From a virus: a stretch of 34,941 nucleotides of DNA. A model generated the notes under the pieces. It was given only the letters and a program-made list of their open reading frames with translations, had not been told where the DNA came from and made no database searches. Below are positions 22,107 to 31,467 of this stretch, in pieces; positions within the stretch are counted from its first letter, which is position 1, and the number at the start of each line of letters is the position of its first letter. The stretch lies in the IMG/VR virus record IMGVR_UViG_3300036846_001597, positions 1 through 34,941 of that record. One strand, written 5' to 3'. Made by a program: the position numbers and the translations under genes.

Positions 22107-22559
22107 ATGACACGTTTAAAAAATGCACTACGTGGGCACTTTATCGCTCCACTTGCATCAGATGGCAAGGAACCGGCCGATGATGATTACTTAGAATTAG
22201 CCAAATGGATTTCAAGTGTTTCTGATGATACTGATGAAGAAACTGATGATACAGGATTCTATGATGGTGACGGTACAAAAGAAACAACGGTAACTGGAGT
22301 TTCTGGTGCTTATGGATTTGAAGGCTTTTATGATGAAGAAGACCCAGCTCAAGCTTTGGTTGCATCCATGAAGTACAAAATCGGCGAAGAGCGTAAAGTT
22401 TGGCATAAGGTGGTATCTGCAAGCGGAACTAAGCAATGGACTGGTACTGCAACAGTTACTGATATCAAAGCTGGTGACGGTGACGCAACCGAGTATGAAG
22501 CGTTTGGATGTACGATTACTTACAATCAATTGCCAACAGAAAAAACTGTTACACCCTAA
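22107..22559 (+). CDS. Major tail tube protein
   Basis: A 150-residue tail tube protein; GGAGGAAAATAAAA precedes the ATG. The protein is rich in Asp and Thr (DDTDEETDDTGFYDGDG) with VTGVSGAYGFEGFYDEEDPAQ in the centre and ends EKTVTP. The CCC-TAA at its end and a hairpin 4 nt after the stop look like a +1 frameshift site leading into an FN3 domain (22558-22899), giving a 263-residue long form. The unshifted form alone would already be a typical tube subunit. Confidence 0.9.
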   Translation: MTRLKNALRGHFIAPLASDGKEPADDDYLELAKWISSVSDDTDEETDDTGFYDGDGTKETTVTGVSGAYGFEGFYDEEDPAQALVASMKYKIGEERKVWHKVVSASGTKQWTGTATVTDIKAGDGDATEYEAFGCTITYNQLPTEKTVTP

Positions 22560-22582
22560 TGCTCCCCAGTCGGTAACTGGGG
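22554..22582 (+). promoter_or_regulatory. +1 programmed frameshift signal in the tail tube gene
   Basis: CCC-TAA (22554-22559) lets a Pro-tRNA slip from CCC to CCT (+1), still a Pro codon, when the slow stop codon TAA is in the A site. A perfect 7-bp hairpin CCCCAGT/ACTGGGG (22564-22570 and 22576-22582) begins 4 nt after the stop. Confidence 0.65.
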
Positions 22583-22899
22583 TAATCAATAGTGATGGTT
22601 CAATTAAAGTTGATTGGGAATCTGTTTTAGGTGCTAAATCATACCTTACACATTACAGTGAAGCAAATCAAACTGATCCAAAAGATGCTAAGTTCATGGG
22701 TTATTCTGAAACGAATTCTTGGACTTTAAAAGCAACGGATGTCCCAACACTTGCAGCTGGAGATAAAATATACATTTATGTTCAGGCTTATAGAGAAAAA
22801 GGCATTGGTGCAGATGATGTTACCAAAGCGCAATATCTTCATGATGGACCATTTACTGGTTCTGCTTGGAGTATCGCAGTAGTATTGACAGCAAAATAA
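22558..22899 (+). CDS. FN3-like domain, frameshift extension of the tail tube protein
   Basis: The +1 frame after the tube stop gives NAPQSVTGVINSDGSIKVDW, a classic fibronectin type III start, then AKSYLTHYSEANQ and IYIYVQAYREKGIG, and ends at 22899 (113 residues). There is no start codon with a ribosome binding site at its head; an in-frame ATG at 22474 lies inside the tube gene and would add a nonsense leader. It is therefore read as an extension of the tube protein. FN3 and Ig domains on tail tubes stick out on the virion and may bind cell-surface glycans. Confidence 0.8.
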   Translation, partial: NAPQSVTGVINSDGSIKVDWESVLGAKSYLTHYSEANQTDPKDAKFMGYSETNSWTLKATDVPTLAAGDKIYIYVQAYREKGIGADDVTKAQYLHDGPFTGSAWSIAVVLTAK

Positions 22900-22905
22900 T
22901 TAAGA

Positions 22906-22942
22906 AAAAGGCTAGGGGGAGAACTTCTAGCCTTTTATTTTT
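22906..22942 (+). terminator. Attenuating terminator after the tail tube gene
   Basis: A 10-bp perfect stem AAAAGGCTAG/CTAGCCTTTT (22906-22915 and 22927-22936) is followed by ATTTTTT. It lies between the abundant tube protein and the chaperone and tape-measure genes, where partial termination would lower their expression. Read-through is needed for the tail genes. Confidence 0.75.
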
Positions 22943-22954
22943 TAAGGAGAAAAA

Positions 22955-23326
22955 ATGAAACCAATTCAAATAGAAAAAGCCACACTTGATATTCCATTTG
23001 TGGACGCAAACGGAAAAACACAACTTGTAATTGAATTTGACCGAACTGATGAAAACATTAAGCGTCTTTATGCATCATTTGAAGATTTGGAGAAAACCAA
23101 GAATGAATTATCTGTCACAGAAGATGGAAATGTGATTGATGATGCCAAAGACTTCATAAAAGATATTATGGACCCTATTTTTGGTGAAGGAACTTTTGAT
23201 AAAGTTTACGCACTTTGTCCTAGTGTCGTTGCTGCAGTCGTTCATTTCTATAAAATGTCGATGGCACTTAAAGAAGAACTCGAAATGGATGACTTCAAGA
23301 ACTTTGAAGATAAATATTTGAATTAG
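22955..23326 (+). CDS. Tail assembly chaperone (gpG-like)
   Basis: A 123-residue acidic protein located between tube and tape-measure genes, the position of gpG-type chaperones that load the tape measure. It is mostly helical in its C-terminal half (IMDPIFGEGTFDKVYALCPSVVAAVVHFYKM). AAGGAGA precedes the ATG. No slippery sequence was seen to join it with the next gene, which has its own start 8 bp later. Confidence 0.75.
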   Translation: MKPIQIEKATLDIPFVDANGKTQLVIEFDRTDENIKRLYASFEDLEKTKNELSVTEDGNVIDDAKDFIKDIMDPIFGEGTFDKVYALCPSVVAAVVHFYKMSMALKEELEMDDFKNFEDKYLN

Positions 23327-23334
23327 GAGGACTT

Positions 23335-23925
23335 ATGTTTTCTCTTTATCAAAAAACAAAAGATGAAGTTATAATTTCGGGTAATAAATACTCGATTAAT
23401 GCTTCATTTGATGTCATCTTAAAATTGATTGATTTGTTGAAAGAGAAGCATCTATCCGATATTAACAAACTAAGAATAAGTATCAAGCTTGTATTCGGAC
23501 GAGATACCGAACTTTCGGAACTAAGTCTTGAAACCCAAGCCGAAGTGATTAGACAGGTATTTGAAAAATACCTCAAAAACTCAAAAACTGATAAACCTGT
23601 GAAACGTGACTTACAAGGAAATATCATGCCAGAGCTTGAGGAAGATGAAAAGGAAATATTATATTCCATCAATTTTGATGCGGAGTATATTTTTGCTTCA
23701 TTTATGCAAGCTTATGGCATTGATTTAATTGAGCAACAAGGACGGCTACATTGGTTTAAATTTAAAGCTTTACTTGCTGGTTTACCAGAAGGAACTAAGT
23801 TTCAACAGGTCATGTCAATTCGCTCATGGGAAAAGCCCTCTAAATCAAAAGATGCGCATGAAACTCAAATGAAGAAACTTCAAAGAATATACGCATTGCC
23901 AGAGGAAGAAAGCGAGGTGATTTAA
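23335..23925 (+). CDS. Tail chaperone-type protein (Gp15 family)
   Basis: A 196-residue member of the bacteriophage Gp15 family. Typical parts are FDVILKLIDLLKEK, INFDAEYIFASFMQAYGIDL and LHWFKFKALLAGLPEGTKFQQVMSIR. It takes the place of the gpT half of the chaperone pair in A118-like phages. It overlaps the tape-measure gene by 1 bp (TAATG). Confidence 0.88.
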   Translation: MFSLYQKTKDEVIISGNKYSINASFDVILKLIDLLKEKHLSDINKLRISIKLVFGRDTELSELSLETQAEVIRQVFEKYLKNSKTDKPVKRDLQGNIMPELEEDEKEILYSINFDAEYIFASFMQAYGIDLIEQQGRLHWFKFKALLAGLPEGTKFQQVMSIRSWEKPSKSKDAHETQMKKLQRIYALPEEESEVI

Positions 23926-26900
23926 TGGGTGCTGATGGAACAATAAAAATTGACATTGTCACGGATGATGGCTCGGTTCAAAAAAGTATTTCTAGTCTTA
24001 AAGGATTAGAAGGAGCTAGTGGTGAAGCGGGCAAAGGGGTGAAATCTTTATCCGGAGCAATGGGACTACTTAAAGGTGTTGCAATAGCAGCGGCTGGGTC
24101 AGCAATGGTTGCGGGTGTTGTGAAAATTGGTAAAGCAGCAGTTGGTGCTTATGCTGATTATGAACAGCTTGTAGGTGGTGTAGAAACACTTTTTGGTGCT
24201 GGTGGACAATCAGTCGAACAGTACGCAAAATCGGTAGGGAAATCAGTTGATGATGCCAGTGGTGACTATAACAACCTCATGAAGGCACAAAATCTTGTCA
24301 TGAAAAATGCTGATAATGCCTATAAAACGGCTGGTATGTCAGCCAATCAATACATGGAAGTTGCTACATCTTCGGCTGCTGCAATGGTTAATTCTGTGGG
24401 TGGCGATACTAATAAAGCAGCAAAATTAACTGACCAAGCCGTTACTGATATGGCAGATAATGCCAATAAAATGGGTTCAAATATTACTGATATTCAAAAT
24501 GCTTACGGTGGATTTGCCAAAGGTAATTTCACGATGCTGGACAATTTGAAAATTGGTTATGGCGGGACGCAAGAAGAAATGAAGCGTCTGTTATCTGATG
24601 CTGAAAAGTTACCTGGTGCAATGGGTAAGAAGTTTGATATCAGTAACTATGCTGATGTTACCGAAGCGATTCATTTGGTCCAAACGGAAATGGGTATCAC
24701 AGGAACAACGGCAAAAGAAGCTGCTCAAACAATTAGTGGGTCAATTGATAGTACAAAAGCTGCACTTTCTAACTTACTAGCTGGTCTTGGAAAATCTGAT
24801 GCCGATTTGAAAGGGTTGACCAAAAATGTTATCGACTCATTTAAAAATGTTGTAAAAAACATTGTTCCTATTGTAAAAAATATTGCTAAAGCAATTCCGG
24901 TCGTCTTTTTGGAAGTTGCAAGAGAAGTTGGAAGTGCTTTACTTGGAATGCTTCCAGACAGTATTCAAAAAAGAATTGAAGCTATGGTTTCTAGTCTTAA
25001 AAACTTCTTAGCTCCTATCGGAGAAATAGTTGATGGATTTAAAAGACTTTATTCTGCTTTCAAATCTTTGCTAGCCCTTGATATGTCACCAATGGAAGCT
25101 ATCAAAGCTATATTTAAAGGGATGTTATCTCCTTTAAGTTCATGGCCGCCAGCTTTTAATAATATAGCTAAAGCTATAAAAGGTTTTATGGACTCTAACA
25201 AAGGGGCTTCTAATGCTGTCAAAGGAATGATAGATGGAGCCGGAAATCTTGTCACTTTCTTTAAGAATCTTTTCTCACCAGCACAAAAAGCTGGACAAAG
25301 TATTGATATTTTTAAAGTTGCGATGTTTGCAGCAAAAACTATTTTACTGACAGCTTTGGGGCCCATCGGACTTGTCATCAAAATCTTTGAATTGCTTGCC
25401 AAAGTTGTGGGCGGTGGAGATGTTAAAAAAGGATTATCTTCTATTGGTGGCGGAATTCAAACGCTGGTTGATGGAATAGCCAAATATGGTCCAATGATTG
25501 GGACTAATTTTGGTAAAGCGATAAGTGGAATTGCTGGAGCAATTGCCAGTGCCTTGCCTGGGATAATTTCAGGGGGCTTACAAATTATAGGTGGTTTTAT
25601 TGTGGGAATTGCTCAAGGGTTGCCATCAATAACAGCAGCCATTATTCAGCTTATCGGAAGTATTACACTTACGATTGTCACACTTATTCCTACAATCACG
25701 GCTTCTGCAATCTTAATCATCTCTACATTAGCATCTGCTATGATTACGGCTATTCCGGTTGTAGTAGGAGCAATTACAAGTGTTATTGTGGCTGTTTTAG
25801 GTTCACTAGCTCTAGCTTTACCACAAATTATTTTAGCTGGAACGGCTTTAGTAGTTTCATTCATTGTGGGGATAACTGCAGCTTTGCCCACGTTAATAGC
25901 AAGTACGGCTAATTTAATTGTCACTTGGTTAACAGAATTGAATAAACATTTGCCGGAGATACTGCAAGCTGGTTTCAATGTTTTGATAACCTTCCTTGAA
26001 GGAATTGCTAATAATATTGGTCAAATTACTGACATGGCCATTACAATTATTGTAAATTTTGCAAATGCTATTGCAAGTAGAATGCCTGATATTGTTCAAG
26101 CTGCGGCAAATTTAATTGTAAATTTTGTAAATGGGATAGCAAATAATATTGGGTCTATTATTAATTCTGCTGTGAATTTGATTATTAAATTCTTAGAAGG
26201 TATCGCAAGGAAAGTACCTGATATTGTAAATGCAGCTATGAATTTAGTGGATGCCTTGGTTAGAGGAGTTGTTCAAGCCCAAGGGCGACTAATGGATGCT
26301 GCGATTAATCTAGTAAAAGGTATGGCTAGTAATATCAAAGGCCGACAACAAGATGTACGAGCTGCGGCCGGTGAACTCTTAGAAGCGATCATTGGTATAT
26401 TTGTTCCTGATTCATTAATAAACGCTGGTGAAGCTATTATTGACGGCTTTATTGGAGGGTTAAAAAGTGCATGGGAAAAAGGCAAGCAGTTTGTCAGTGG
26501 AATAGCTGATTGGATTCAACAACATAAGGGACCTATTAGTTACGATAAAAAACTTTTGATTCCAGCCGGTAAAGCTATCATGGGTGGTTTCAATGACAGT
26601 TTACAAAATAGCTTTAAATCAGTTCAAAGTAATATCTCAAGCATGGCTAGTCGCATATCGGATAATTTTGACCTAGGATTGCCACAAATCACTGCTGAAT
26701 ATGCTGTCAGTTCCACAGGTTTAAATACTGATGGTCAGCTTTCTGTAATGCAACTTAATTCAATTCGCTCAGTTATCCAGCAGCAGATTGATAATCAACC
26801 AAGTCAATCAGAATCCAATGAAGTTGTCTCACAAGCGTTAGCCGCTGTAAAATCACTCAGTGAGCATGATACTGTTCTTGTTATTAATGATAAAGAACTT

Positions 26901-26987
26901 GCTAGAACAACAGCTAAGGCGAATCAAGAAGCGCAGCAAGATTTAACGAGAACTCAAACATTACTTTGGGGAGGTACTACTACATGA
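23925..26987 (+). CDS. Tape measure protein
   Basis: A 1020-residue tail-length protein. The N-terminal conserved region has AYADYEQLVGGVETLFGAGGQS (about 75-100) and GGYGGTQEEMKRLL (about 205-220). The centre (about 470-680) is long and hydrophobic, with repeated Ala/Ile/Val segments that could insert into membrane. The remaining part is helical with repeats of the type NLIVNFVNGIANNI (about 670-760). The C-terminal part includes the KLLIPAGKAIMGGF segment. No peptidase motif is evident. At about 0.15 nm per residue (a rule of thumb for siphophages) it predicts a tail of roughly 150 nm. Confidence 0.95.
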   Translation: MGADGTIKIDIVTDDGSVQKSISSLKGLEGASGEAGKGVKSLSGAMGLLKGVAIAAAGSAMVAGVVKIGKAAVGAYADYEQLVGGVETLFGAGGQSVEQYAKSVGKSVDDASGDYNNLMKAQNLVMKNADNAYKTAGMSANQYMEVATSSAAAMVNSVGGDTNKAAKLTDQAVTDMADNANKMGSNITDIQNAYGGFAKGNFTMLDNLKIGYGGTQEEMKRLLSDAEKLPGAMGKKFDISNYADVTEAIHLVQTEMGITGTTAKEAAQTISGSIDSTKAALSNLLAGLGKSDADLKGLTKNVIDSFKNVVKNIVPIVKNIAKAIPVVFLEVAREVGSALLGMLPDSIQKRIEAMVSSLKNFLAPIGEIVDGFKRLYSAFKSLLALDMSPMEAIKAIFKGMLSPLSSWPPAFNNIAKAIKGFMDSNKGASNAVKGMIDGAGNLVTFFKNLFSPAQKAGQSIDIFKVAMFAAKTILLTALGPIGLVIKIFELLAKVVGGGDVKKGLSSIGGGIQTLVDGIAKYGPMIGTNFGKAISGIAGAIASALPGIISGGLQIIGGFIVGIAQGLPSITAAIIQLIGSITLTIVTLIPTITASAILIISTLASAMITAIPVVVGAITSVIVAVLGSLALALPQIILAGTALVVSFIVGITAALPTLIASTANLIVTWLTELNKHLPEILQAGFNVLITFLEGIANNIGQITDMAITIIVNFANAIASRMPDIVQAAANLIVNFVNGIANNIGSIINSAVNLIIKFLEGIARKVPDIVNAAMNLVDALVRGVVQAQGRLMDAAINLVKGMASNIKGRQQDVRAAAGELLEAIIGIFVPDSLINAGEAIIDGFIGGLKSAWEKGKQFVSGIADWIQQHKGPISYDKKLLIPAGKAIMGGFNDSLQNSFKSVQSNISSMASRISDNFDLGLPQITAEYAVSSTGLNTDGQLSVMQLNSIRSVIQQQIDNQPSQSESNEVVSQALAAVKSLSEHDTVLVINDKELARTTAKANQEAQQDLTRTQTLLWGGTTT

Positions 26988-28510
26988 AATTCACAGTAAA
27001 ATTTGGAGAGAATTACCTTACGGATTATATGCGGATTATAGATGTCCATAGAAATTTAGGAGCGGGAATTGAAAGCACCACGGAAGATAAAATATCTGGT
27101 GGTGCTAATTTTATTCGTTCAAAAAGAAATAAAGCAACAATTGATGTAGAATTTAGAACTCTTGATGATATTGTAACTGCACGTAGAAAATTGGCAGAAA
27201 TTACAGGTAGTGATGTACCTTTAGAACTTATATTCTCTGATGAGCCGAATATTTTTTATCAAGCGATTAGAAGTGGTGAAATCGTCTTAACGGAAAGTAA
27301 ATCTAAACTTTTTGCGACTGGAACACTTACATTTTTAGTGCCGAAAGGGTACGCAGAATCAGTCGATACTAAAGTATTGAATGATGAAAACTCAGGCAGT
27401 GAAAACGGAACCATCATAAACAATGCTGATAATTCAGTTTCAGTCCTAATCAATAATAATGGGACATTACCAATTTATCCCACAATTAAAGTCACTCCAA
27501 CATCTGAAACAGGTTTTTTAGCCTTTGTTGGGCAGAACGGAATCCTTGAAATAGGTAATCCAGATGAAGCAGACACAACCACGGCTAAAAGTCAAAAGCT
27601 AGTCTGTGATTTTAAAACTCAGTCAGATTTTGAAACTAACTTTGTTCCAGATACAAGCTGGACGACTTCATGGCCAACAAATCTTGAGGGAATGCCATTA
27701 AATAGCACTATTGGTTGGAAAGACGATGGGATTCGAATTAAGAGTATGAAAAATACCGATTTATGGAATGCTGGGGTATTGAGATATGAAGTTCCAAAAG
27801 ATGATTTAGGTAATTATGTCAAAGACTGGCATGCCTATTTCAATACTTTGTTTATCCAGAAAAATCTTGATCAGTGTGGTAGATTTCAAATTCATTTTGC
27901 GGACGAAAACAAGCAACCTCTTGCGGCTTTTGAGATTTACAAAGGGAAAAGCGGATCGCTCGCTACTGTGAATTTTTGGTTAATTGGTGGGGATAAAAGA
28001 CTTCACTTTTACCAACATCATGATTTTGATGCAACAACTGGAAAAGCTGATAAAAATGGCTCCCCGCTTTTTGGACCTAGTAAAGGCGGCCAAGCCACCA
28101 TTAAACTAGGTAATAAATTATCATTCTACTGGAAAGGAGTAGCTCAGACTTATCTATTAGGTGATTTGGCAGCCCAAACGAATCTTGCTTATGTCTATGT
28201 GGTTGAAGCGAAACGTTATAACTATCAGATGGTAGCAGATACAAGTCTCAGAGCATTTAAACTTACCAATCTAAACAATGAGTATATGGTTGATATTCCT
28301 AACAAGTACCAACCAGAAGATGAAGTGAAAGTTGATATGGATAAATCAAAAATTACAGTCAATGATTTAGGGGCAAACTCAGACTATAACACAGGTTCGA
28401 CATTCTTTGGAATTCCTCCAGGAGAAAGTCAAAAACTAGATATTGTGTATTCAAACTTCACGACAAGTCCGCCTAAAGTTGAAATCGAGTGGAAGGAGCG
28501 AACCTTATAA
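26984..28510 (+). CDS. Distal tail protein (long Dit with insertion)
   Basis: A 508-residue Dit; ordinary Dits are about 250 residues. The N-terminal belt domain (about 1-135) starts MKFTVKFGENYLTDYMRI and has the usual DIVTARRKLAEI segment. A galectin-like part follows, interrupted from about 195 to 425 by an insertion rich in aromatic residues (DTSWTTSWPTNLEG, YQHHDFDATTGK, KLSFYWKGVAQTYL). The Dit fold resumes to the end (GIPPGESQKLDIVYS). Such insertions in lactococcal Dit proteins act as carbohydrate-binding modules. GGAGG lies upstream and the ATG overlaps the tape-measure stop. Confidence 0.9.
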   Translation: MKFTVKFGENYLTDYMRIIDVHRNLGAGIESTTEDKISGGANFIRSKRNKATIDVEFRTLDDIVTARRKLAEITGSDVPLELIFSDEPNIFYQAIRSGEIVLTESKSKLFATGTLTFLVPKGYAESVDTKVLNDENSGSENGTIINNADNSVSVLINNNGTLPIYPTIKVTPTSETGFLAFVGQNGILEIGNPDEADTTTAKSQKLVCDFKTQSDFETNFVPDTSWTTSWPTNLEGMPLNSTIGWKDDGIRIKSMKNTDLWNAGVLRYEVPKDDLGNYVKDWHAYFNTLFIQKNLDQCGRFQIHFADENKQPLAAFEIYKGKSGSLATVNFWLIGGDKRLHFYQHHDFDATTGKADKNGSPLFGPSKGGQATIKLGNKLSFYWKGVAQTYLLGDLAAQTNLAYVYVVEAKRYNYQMVADTSLRAFKLTNLNNEYMVDIPNKYQPEDEVKVDMDKSKITVNDLGANSDYNTGSTFFGIPPGESQKLDIVYSNFTTSPPKVEIEWKERTL

Positions 28511-30963
28511 TGTTAATTTCAATTCATGACCATACATTGAAACGAGTTGGTTTTCTCAGTAATGATGATTCGGAAACGCCCGATTTTAAAGATGATAATT
28601 TTCATAGGTATTTGGCACAGGGAACCTCAACCTTTGATTTCACTGTAAACAAAATTAAAAACGGAATGGTTCAAGATTATGTTCAACTGTTAAATGAACG
28701 AGCATATTTCAGTTTTCAATATGAGGGAGAAGACTTTCTTTTTGATTCTGTCATTATCGAAGAAGATGATGACAAAATCACTTTTAACTGTTTAACTCTT
28801 AATCTTGAAATGCGAAGTGAAGAAGTTAAGGATTTAAAAAATACCGCCAGTCACAATATCCAATGGTACTTTGATCAATTAGGCCTAATCAATTTTGCAA
28901 AAATCTCACTTGGTATTAATCAGGTTGAAAATGATACAAGGGTTATTAATTATGATTCAGAAGATACTAAACTTGCTCGTTTAATTTCAGTCATTCAAAA
29001 CTTTGATGCCGAGTTTGAGTTTGTCACAAAATTAAAAAGAGATGGAACGCTTGATAATATCACACTTAATATTTACAAGAAAAATAATGGTGGCGATGTT
29101 CAAGGAGTTGGTCAAAATAGAAATGATGTGCTTTTATCCTTTGGCGAAAATGTCACAGGGGTTAATCGAAAAGTTGAAAAGTCTCAGATATTTAATTCAC
29201 TTTATGTCACTGGGAAAGATGGGTTAAGTTGGAAAGATTCTGCTTGGTCAGTCACTAATTCAGAAGGGCAAGAAGAATTCCATAAAAGAGCTGGTGAAAG
29301 TTACGCTAAAGCTCCACTATCCGCTCAAATGTTTCCTTCACAACTTCAATCTTCGAGCGGTGATATATTTACCAATAAAAATGCATCAACCGAATATACT
29401 ACAGTCAATGCAATGTGGGGCTACGCATTAAGTCAACTAAAGCAATATGCTTACCCCTTAATTACTTATGAAGTATCAGCGACTAGTGATTTGACTGTTT
29501 CAAGTACTGGTGATGGTACGCCTCTTCATATTGGAGATACTGTCAGAATTCAAGATAAGAATTTCATTGATTCAGATGGAAATGTTGGCTTGTTTTTGTC
29601 GGCTCGTGTGAGTGAATTAGAAATAAGTTTCACTAATCCTACAAGTAACAAAATTACGTTTTCTAATTACATCAAACTAAAAAGTGAAGTATCAGATGAC
29701 CTCAATGCAAGGATGCAAGAAATCATTGATGCAAATACCCCTTATCGTTCTGATTTGAGTACTACAAATGGCACGCAATTTAAAAATGGTGTAGGAACAA
29801 CAAAATTGGGTGCTCATATCTACTTTGGGTCAGATGACAAAGAAACACCTGCGGATAGTTATTCATGGACTAAGGATGGAGCAGTTGTAGCAAATGTTCA
29901 AGAAATTACTGTTGATGCAAGTGGAGTTTCAGAAAAAGCGGTTTTTTCATATCAAGCAATAGTCAATGGCAAAGTGGTTGGGACTTCCTCAGTAACTATA
30001 ACTAATGTTAACGATGGTATTAATGGTGCTAAAGGCGACATAGGCCCTAAAGGCGATAAAGGTGAAACTGGTGATATTGGGCCAGTTGGTCCTAAAGGTG
30101 AGGATGGAGCTAAGGGCTCGGATGGTGATCCAGGTAAAATTGTTTCCGATACTGAACCAACAATAAAATTCAAAGGTTTGACATGGACATATAGCGGACT
30201 GACTGAACTTACAGCTAGTGACGGCACTAAGATTTTACCCAACACAGATTATTGGTGGAATGGTTCAAATTGGATTCTTAATAAAATAAGCGCTAATAAC
30301 ATCGATGCCAATTCTATTACTGCAGATAAAATCAATGGTACAGATTTAGAAGTGAAAAACGGGAAGTTCGTAGACGGAACCATTGAGACGAGTTGGAATA
30401 ATGGCCCCGTTGCTGGGAGCACGAATATTGAAAATGACCATTTAATAATTACCCGAACAGATTCCTCTGTTAATACAACAAATTCAATTGGTTTGGATAG
30501 CACTCAAGGACTTATTATGGTTTACACGGATAATTCTACTGGGCGAGAAATTTCGGTAGGAACGAACTTTCAAGGAATGTTTCTGACTGACAGCACGGGA
30601 ATTTCTGCGAGTATCTCACCAGCTGGCGTCAAGTTGTCCTCTGATGTTGTTAATTGGACTCCAGTCGGAAACATTACGCTAGACAAAGCGATTTGGAAGC
30701 GAGTAAACAATGAGATAACTCTTAGTGTGTCAAGTGGTAGTTCAACAGGTAATTTCCCAAAGATAACAAGTAGTGGAACAGTTATCGGAACATTACCGGT
30801 CAATGCAAGACCAGAACGTAATATAGATATGCCAGCTTCGGGGCGTGACGGAACTTCTACAGCGCAGATTTCAATTAATACAAATGGGGAAATAAAGTGC
30901 TACCGCTGGGGAGCAGATCAACCTTATTTTGCAGCTTATGTTAAATTTTTTGCAAGTCAATAA
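28510..30963 (+). CDS. Tail-associated protein (Tal) fused to collagen stalk and fibre head
   Basis: An 817-residue protein. The N-terminal gp27-like hub domain spans about 1-400 (MLISIHDHTLKRVGFLSNDD, FDFTVNKIKN). About 405-500 is an Ig-like segment (SYSWTKDGAVVANVQ). A collagen-like Gly-X-Y stretch follows (about 506-542, GAKGDIGPKGDKGETG). The last about 270 residues form a fibre-like region with a beta-rich head (KLSSDVVNWTPVGNITLDKA to the C terminus). No separate receptor-binding or baseplate genes follow, so this fusion probably carries adsorption. The ATG at 28510 overlaps the Dit stop (TAATG). Confidence 0.92.
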   Translation: MLISIHDHTLKRVGFLSNDDSETPDFKDDNFHRYLAQGTSTFDFTVNKIKNGMVQDYVQLLNERAYFSFQYEGEDFLFDSVIIEEDDDKITFNCLTLNLEMRSEEVKDLKNTASHNIQWYFDQLGLINFAKISLGINQVENDTRVINYDSEDTKLARLISVIQNFDAEFEFVTKLKRDGTLDNITLNIYKKNNGGDVQGVGQNRNDVLLSFGENVTGVNRKVEKSQIFNSLYVTGKDGLSWKDSAWSVTNSEGQEEFHKRAGESYAKAPLSAQMFPSQLQSSSGDIFTNKNASTEYTTVNAMWGYALSQLKQYAYPLITYEVSATSDLTVSSTGDGTPLHIGDTVRIQDKNFIDSDGNVGLFLSARVSELEISFTNPTSNKITFSNYIKLKSEVSDDLNARMQEIIDANTPYRSDLSTTNGTQFKNGVGTTKLGAHIYFGSDDKETPADSYSWTKDGAVVANVQEITVDASGVSEKAVFSYQAIVNGKVVGTSSVTITNVNDGINGAKGDIGPKGDKGETGDIGPVGPKGEDGAKGSDGDPGKIVSDTEPTIKFKGLTWTYSGLTELTASDGTKILPNTDYWWNGSNWILNKISANNIDANSITADKINGTDLEVKNGKFVDGTIETSWNNGPVAGSTNIENDHLIITRTDSSVNTTNSIGLDSTQGLIMVYTDNSTGREISVGTNFQGMFLTDSTGISASISPAGVKLSSDVVNWTPVGNITLDKAIWKRVNNEITLSVSSGSSTGNFPKITSSGTVIGTLPVNARPERNIDMPASGRDGTSTAQISINTNGEIKCYRWGADQPYFAAYVKFFASQ

Positions 30964-30981
30964 TTAAAGAAAGGTAAAACA

Positions 30982-31218
30982 ATGGGAATTAGCGAAACAA
31001 CAATAATTAAATATGAAGGTGGAACAGATATTGATGATCAACCAACTTCTGTATTTTCGGCAACCGTAGATGAGAGTGGGGCTGTGAGCTTAAACTTTGA
31101 ACTTGCTCAAGCAAACTTATTCTCTAGCGATGAAGCTCAAAGGACAAAATTTATGGGGTTTATTGAAACAGTTTTGGACAAGTCCAAAGAAATAAGTAGT
31201 GGAGCAAGTAAAGAATAG
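30982..31218 (+). CDS. Small late protein, unknown (78 aa)
   Basis: The product is acidic with SD AAAGAAAGG. It starts MGISETTIIKYEGGTDIDDQ and has an amphipathic C-terminal helix (TKFMGFIETVLDKSKEI). It lies between Tal and the lysis genes, a place often filled by short tail-tip or unassigned proteins. I do not recognise it. Confidence 0.7.
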   Translation: MGISETTIIKYEGGTDIDDQPTSVFSATVDESGAVSLNFELAQANLFSSDEAQRTKFMGFIETVLDKSKEISSGASKE

Positions 31219-31230
31219 AAAGCAGGGGTT

Positions 31231-31455
31231 ATGGAGGAGCAAGCATGGCGAGAAGTACTCGAACGATTAGCTCGAATTGAAACAAAGTTGGATAACTATG
31301 AAACAGTTAGAGATAAAGCAGAACGAGCGCTTTTGATAGCCCAAGCAAATGCAAAACTTATAGAAAAAATGGAGGCCAATAATAAGTGGGCTTGGGGCTT
31401 TATGCTTACTCTTGCCGTAACTGTTATTGGATATATAATCACTAAAATAATTTAA
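31231..31455 (+). CDS. XhlA-like hemolysin family protein
   Basis: A 74-residue protein. A coiled-coil N-terminal part (REVLERLARIETKLDNYETVRDKAERALLIAQ) is followed by one transmembrane segment (about 50-74, WGFMLTLAVTVIGYIITKII). This is the XhlA pattern, a holin-associated membrane protein of Gram-positive phage lysis cassettes. GGGGTT precedes the ATG. It may assist the holin or regulate it. Confidence 0.85.
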   Translation: MEEQAWREVLERLARIETKLDNYETVRDKAERALLIAQANAKLIEKMEANNKWAWGFMLTLAVTVIGYIITKII

Positions 31456-31467
31456 AGGAGAAAGAAC

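Noticed and set aside
22955-23925. Frameshift joining the two tail chaperone genes
   Set aside because: No slippery heptamer was found at the junction and the second gene has its own start and ribosome binding site.
29952-30245. Proline-rich antisense frame opposite Tal
   Set aside because: It is only the reverse reading of the collagen Gly-X-Y repeats.
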